Shown one piece after another: positions 62,213 to 64,000 of a stretch of 64,000 nt of DNA (within the stretch, counting starts at the first letter, position 1; each line of letters begins with the position of its first letter). The stretch comes from JALZKA01 sp963721645 (GTDB taxonomy: Bacteria > Actinomycetota > Thermoleophilia > Solirubrobacterales > 70-9), in NCBI GenBank assembly GCA_963721645.1, contig CAVRJK010000001.1, positions 124,001 through 188,000 on the forward strand, given 5' to 3'. The translations under genes were made by a program, and so were the position numbers. The notes beneath the pieces were generated by a model that saw nothing but the letters and a program-made list of their open reading frames with translations, was not told where the DNA came from and did not search any database.

Positions 62213-63199
62213 CTAGTGTGACCGAGAGGCGCGAAGCCGGTCCGTCAAGGACCAGGAAGCAAAGAGGAGAGCGCCGACGGCCCCCGTGGCGGTGAGCAGG
62301 GCGCCGGCCGCCGCGACCGCAGCCACCCCCTTGGAACCAAGGATCAGGATCGAAGTGGTCACGCCGAGGCTGGGCCCCACGGGGAGCAATCCGATCGCGG
62401 CTGTGGCGACCAGCAGGGCGACCGAATCCAGGACGGTCACGTCGACGCCGATGCCGCGCAGAACGAGCCAGTTGCGAAACACCTGGGCCGACACGGCGAA
62501 GACGGTCAGGGCGATGATCCGGTTGCGATAGGCGAGGCCGCGCATAACGGCCAGCCCTTGCCAGAATCCCTCGCGCTTGCGGTCCGCGAGCCGGTTCAGC
62601 CCAAACACGATCACGCCCGCGACGGTCAGCGCGATCAGCGGCGTCCACCAGGGGATACCGAGCGGGCCGATGAGCGTGAACGAGCAGATCGCCGCGAGCA
62701 CGATCTCGATCACCACGATTGGGAGCTCGGCGGCGACGAGAGCGCCGGCCCTGGGAGAGGTGGAAGGATCCGTGCGGCGCAGCTCTGCGATCCGGACCGC
62801 GAGGCCGAAACTCGAGTTCAGGAGGTTGCCGAGGTATCCGATTCCCGCGGCGCGATAGAGCGGGCGGCGACCGGCCGTCCCTCCAGCCGCCAGAACGCAC
62901 ACGTGCCAGGCCTCGCTGCGGGCGATCAGCCAGACCACCTGCATTGCCACCGCGGCGGCGAGGACCGCGGGCGAGGCCGCTCCCAGCGACTCCGCGAAGG
63001 CGTCGCGCTTGTCATAGAGGCCGATCACCAGAGCGGCGGTGACCGTGATTCCGAACGCGATGCTCACGCCCTTGGAGTGCCGCCGCATCCACGACTTGTC
63101 CGGCGCGGCGGCGGGAAGGCCCTCCTCGACAAGGCGCAGCGCGGGGTCGGACTCGACCTCGCGCAGGTCGCTTTCCAGTGGCGGATCGGGCGGACTCAT
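62213..63199 (-). CDS. Flippase-like/LPG-synthase-type membrane protein (UPF0104)
   Basis: The 328-residue protein has a soluble N-terminal 40 residues and about eight helices of the lysylphosphatidylglycerol synthase transmembrane/AglD2-like family. Marker segments are GIGYLGNLLNSSFGLAVRIAEL (too variable for a strict motif), VAAELPIVVIEIVLA and LLPVGPSLGVTTSILI. Such proteins are thought to flip lipid-linked substrates. Position next to PBP1A hints at an envelope role. Function is inferred. Confidence 0.75.
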   Translation of the reverse strand: MSPPDPPLESDLREVESDPALRLVEEGLPAAAPDKSWMRRHSKGVSIAFGITVTAALVIGLYDKRDAFAESLGAASPAVLAAAVAMQVVWLIARSEAWHVCVLAAGGTAGRRPLYRAAGIGYLGNLLNSSFGLAVRIAELRRTDPSTSPRAGALVAAELPIVVIEIVLAAICSFTLIGPLGIPWWTPLIALTVAGVIVFGLNRLADRKREGFWQGLAVMRGLAYRNRIIALTVFAVSAQVFRNWLVLRGIGVDVTVLDSVALLVATAAIGLLPVGPSLGVTTSILILGSKGVAAVAAAGALLTATGAVGALLFASWSLTDRLRASRSH

Positions 63200-63265
63200 T
63201 GGATCGGAAGCCTAGGTCTCCGCCCCTAACGCTCGAGAACGGTCGTCCGGCTTTACTCTGGCCGC

Positions 63266-64000
63266 ATGCGCTCAGAGTTCGACCTGATCGGACTTCTGCG
63301 GGATCGCATCGCGGCGGCTGGCGCCACCGACGGCCCGCAGGTGGTCATTCCAAGCGGTGACGACGCCGCTGTCACGGCGCCGCGTGGGCGAACGGCGACG
63401 TCGGTCGATGCGATCGTCGAAGGCGTCCACTTCCGGCGTACGACCTTTCCAGCGGATGCAATCGGCCACAAGGCTTTGGCAGTCGCACTGTCCGACCTCG
63501 CGGCGATGGGCGCGCAGCCGGGGGAGGCCTACGTCCAACTGGGGCTTCCCGATGACATCGCCGAGACTGAGCTGTCCGGGATCGCTGACGGTCTGGGCGC
63601 CGTCGCCTACGACTACGGAGTCTCGGTCGCGGGAGGCGACGTCGTCTCGTCGCCCGTTCTGTTCCTGGCCATCACCGTCGTCGGCCATGAGCACGAGGGC
63701 AGCCCGTTGGTCGCGCGGGCAGGCGCCCAGACGGGCGATGCGCTCGTGTTGACGGGGCCGGTGGGCGGAGCCGCGGCCGGGCTGTTGCTGCTTGACGACG
63801 AGAGCCTCGCGCCCGATTTGAACCCCGCCCTCAGGGAGGCACTGTGCGCGCGGCAGCTTCGCCCGCGAGCTCTGACCGGCGCCGGGCTCGCGCTCGCGCG
63901 CTGCGGGGCAACGGCGATGATCGACGTCTCAGATGGGGTCGGCGCCGACGCAGGCCACATCGCCGCGGCCAGCGGGGTCCGCTGCGTTCTCGAGATCCCC
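63266..64000 (+). CDS. thiL: Thiamine-monophosphate kinase, truncated by window end
   Basis: ATG 63266 opens 245 codons that run off the window. The sequence has EFDLIGLLRDR, IPSGDDAAV, the metal-binding DAIVEGVHF and ALAVALSDLAAMGAQP. It also has SVAGGDVV and MIDVSDGVGAD. These are the ThiL/PurM-fold motifs. The enzyme phosphorylates thiamine monophosphate to the diphosphate. It is divergent from the flippase-like gene with about 65 bases between starts. No TPP-riboswitch-like fold is seen there. Confidence 0.92.
   Translation, partial: MRSEFDLIGLLRDRIAAAGATDGPQVVIPSGDDAAVTAPRGRTATSVDAIVEGVHFRRTTFPADAIGHKALAVALSDLAAMGAQPGEAYVQLGLPDDIAETELSGIADGLGAVAYDYGVSVAGGDVVSSPVLFLAITVVGHEHEGSPLVARAGAQTGDALVLTGPVGGAAAGLLLLDDESLAPDLNPALREALCARQLRPRALTGAGLALARCGATAMIDVSDGVGADAGHIAAASGVRCVLEIP

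Noticed and set aside
63200..63265. TPP riboswitch before thiL
   Set aside because: The 65-base gap is too short and shows no THI-box-like sequence.

Overview
The window is high-G+C bacterial chromosome, densely packed with genes on both strands. It shows no phage, plasmid, insertion sequence or CRISPR array. The gene set points to Actinomycetota: a PAC2-family protein, a polyprenol-phosphate-mannose synthase, an HD-domain YhaM-like nuclease, a CcmABCD block fused to a hemA-hemC-cobA/hemD block, a short FtsH, and many secreted wall enzymes. My best guess is class Thermoleophilia (Solirubrobacterales-like). That placement is inferred from gene content and style, not from a marker-gene search.

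Layout. 1-8.5 kb: the end of a RecB-like nuclease, PAC2, a frameshifted YhaM-like gene, a split pair of TauE/SafE half-proteins, trehalose-phosphatase, a MarR-MFS efflux pair with a visible operator, PolX, and a dolichol-phosphate-mannose-type synthase. 8.6-21.7 kb: thioredoxin, a Vgb-like beta-propeller, a tautomerase, a small secreted protein of an unnamed family, IleRS with an altered HIGH motif, fumarase, MsrA, a subtilisin-inhibitor-like lipoprotein, an aldehyde dehydrogenase, a SpoIID-domain protein and a CrtC-like protein. 21.7-31.6 kb: a transglycosylase/peptidase fusion, a DGK-Cls-PAP2-YchF lipid operon, a secreted M28 aminopeptidase, a membrane protein and an acyl-CoA ligase. 31.6-39.5 kb: a dense palindromic-repeat array, methylmalonyl-CoA epimerase, the coupled operon M20 peptidase-YqhQ-FtsH, RarA and a second aldehyde dehydrogenase. 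39.5-46.4 kb: ccmABCD, hemA, hemC, cobA-hemD and birA in one tightly overlapping run. 46.4-64 kb: a large SF2 helicase, a TlpA-like lipoprotein, NfeD-SPFH, a GalT-like enzyme, a two-domain paralogue of the small secreted protein, tRNA-Arg(CCU), PyrE, an L,D-transpeptidase, a CPBP protease, a HAD hydrolase, MscS, PBP1A, a flippase-like protein and the start of thiL.

Themes. (1) Envelope building and remodelling is heavily represented: SpoIID, SLT/LAS, YkuD, PBP1A, lipid enzymes and mannosylation. (2) Tetrapyrrole synthesis and cytochrome c maturation form one transcriptional unit. (3) Many neighbouring genes are coupled by ATGA, TTGA or TGATG overlaps. (4) A short palindrome, GGGGTCAGACCCC, is scattered through gaps and inside genes. 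It forms a ten-copy array at 31.6-31.8 kb and an in-frame insertion in ileS. Its flanks share a longer conserved body, as expected of a REP-like mobile repeat, but no REP-associated transposase lies in the window.

Most notable: the IleRS with GXHH in place of HXGH (a mupirocin hyper-resistance signature), the repeat family with its insertion in ileS, the unnamed secreted domain family in two loci, and two probable single-base frameshifts (yhaM-like and ccmA).
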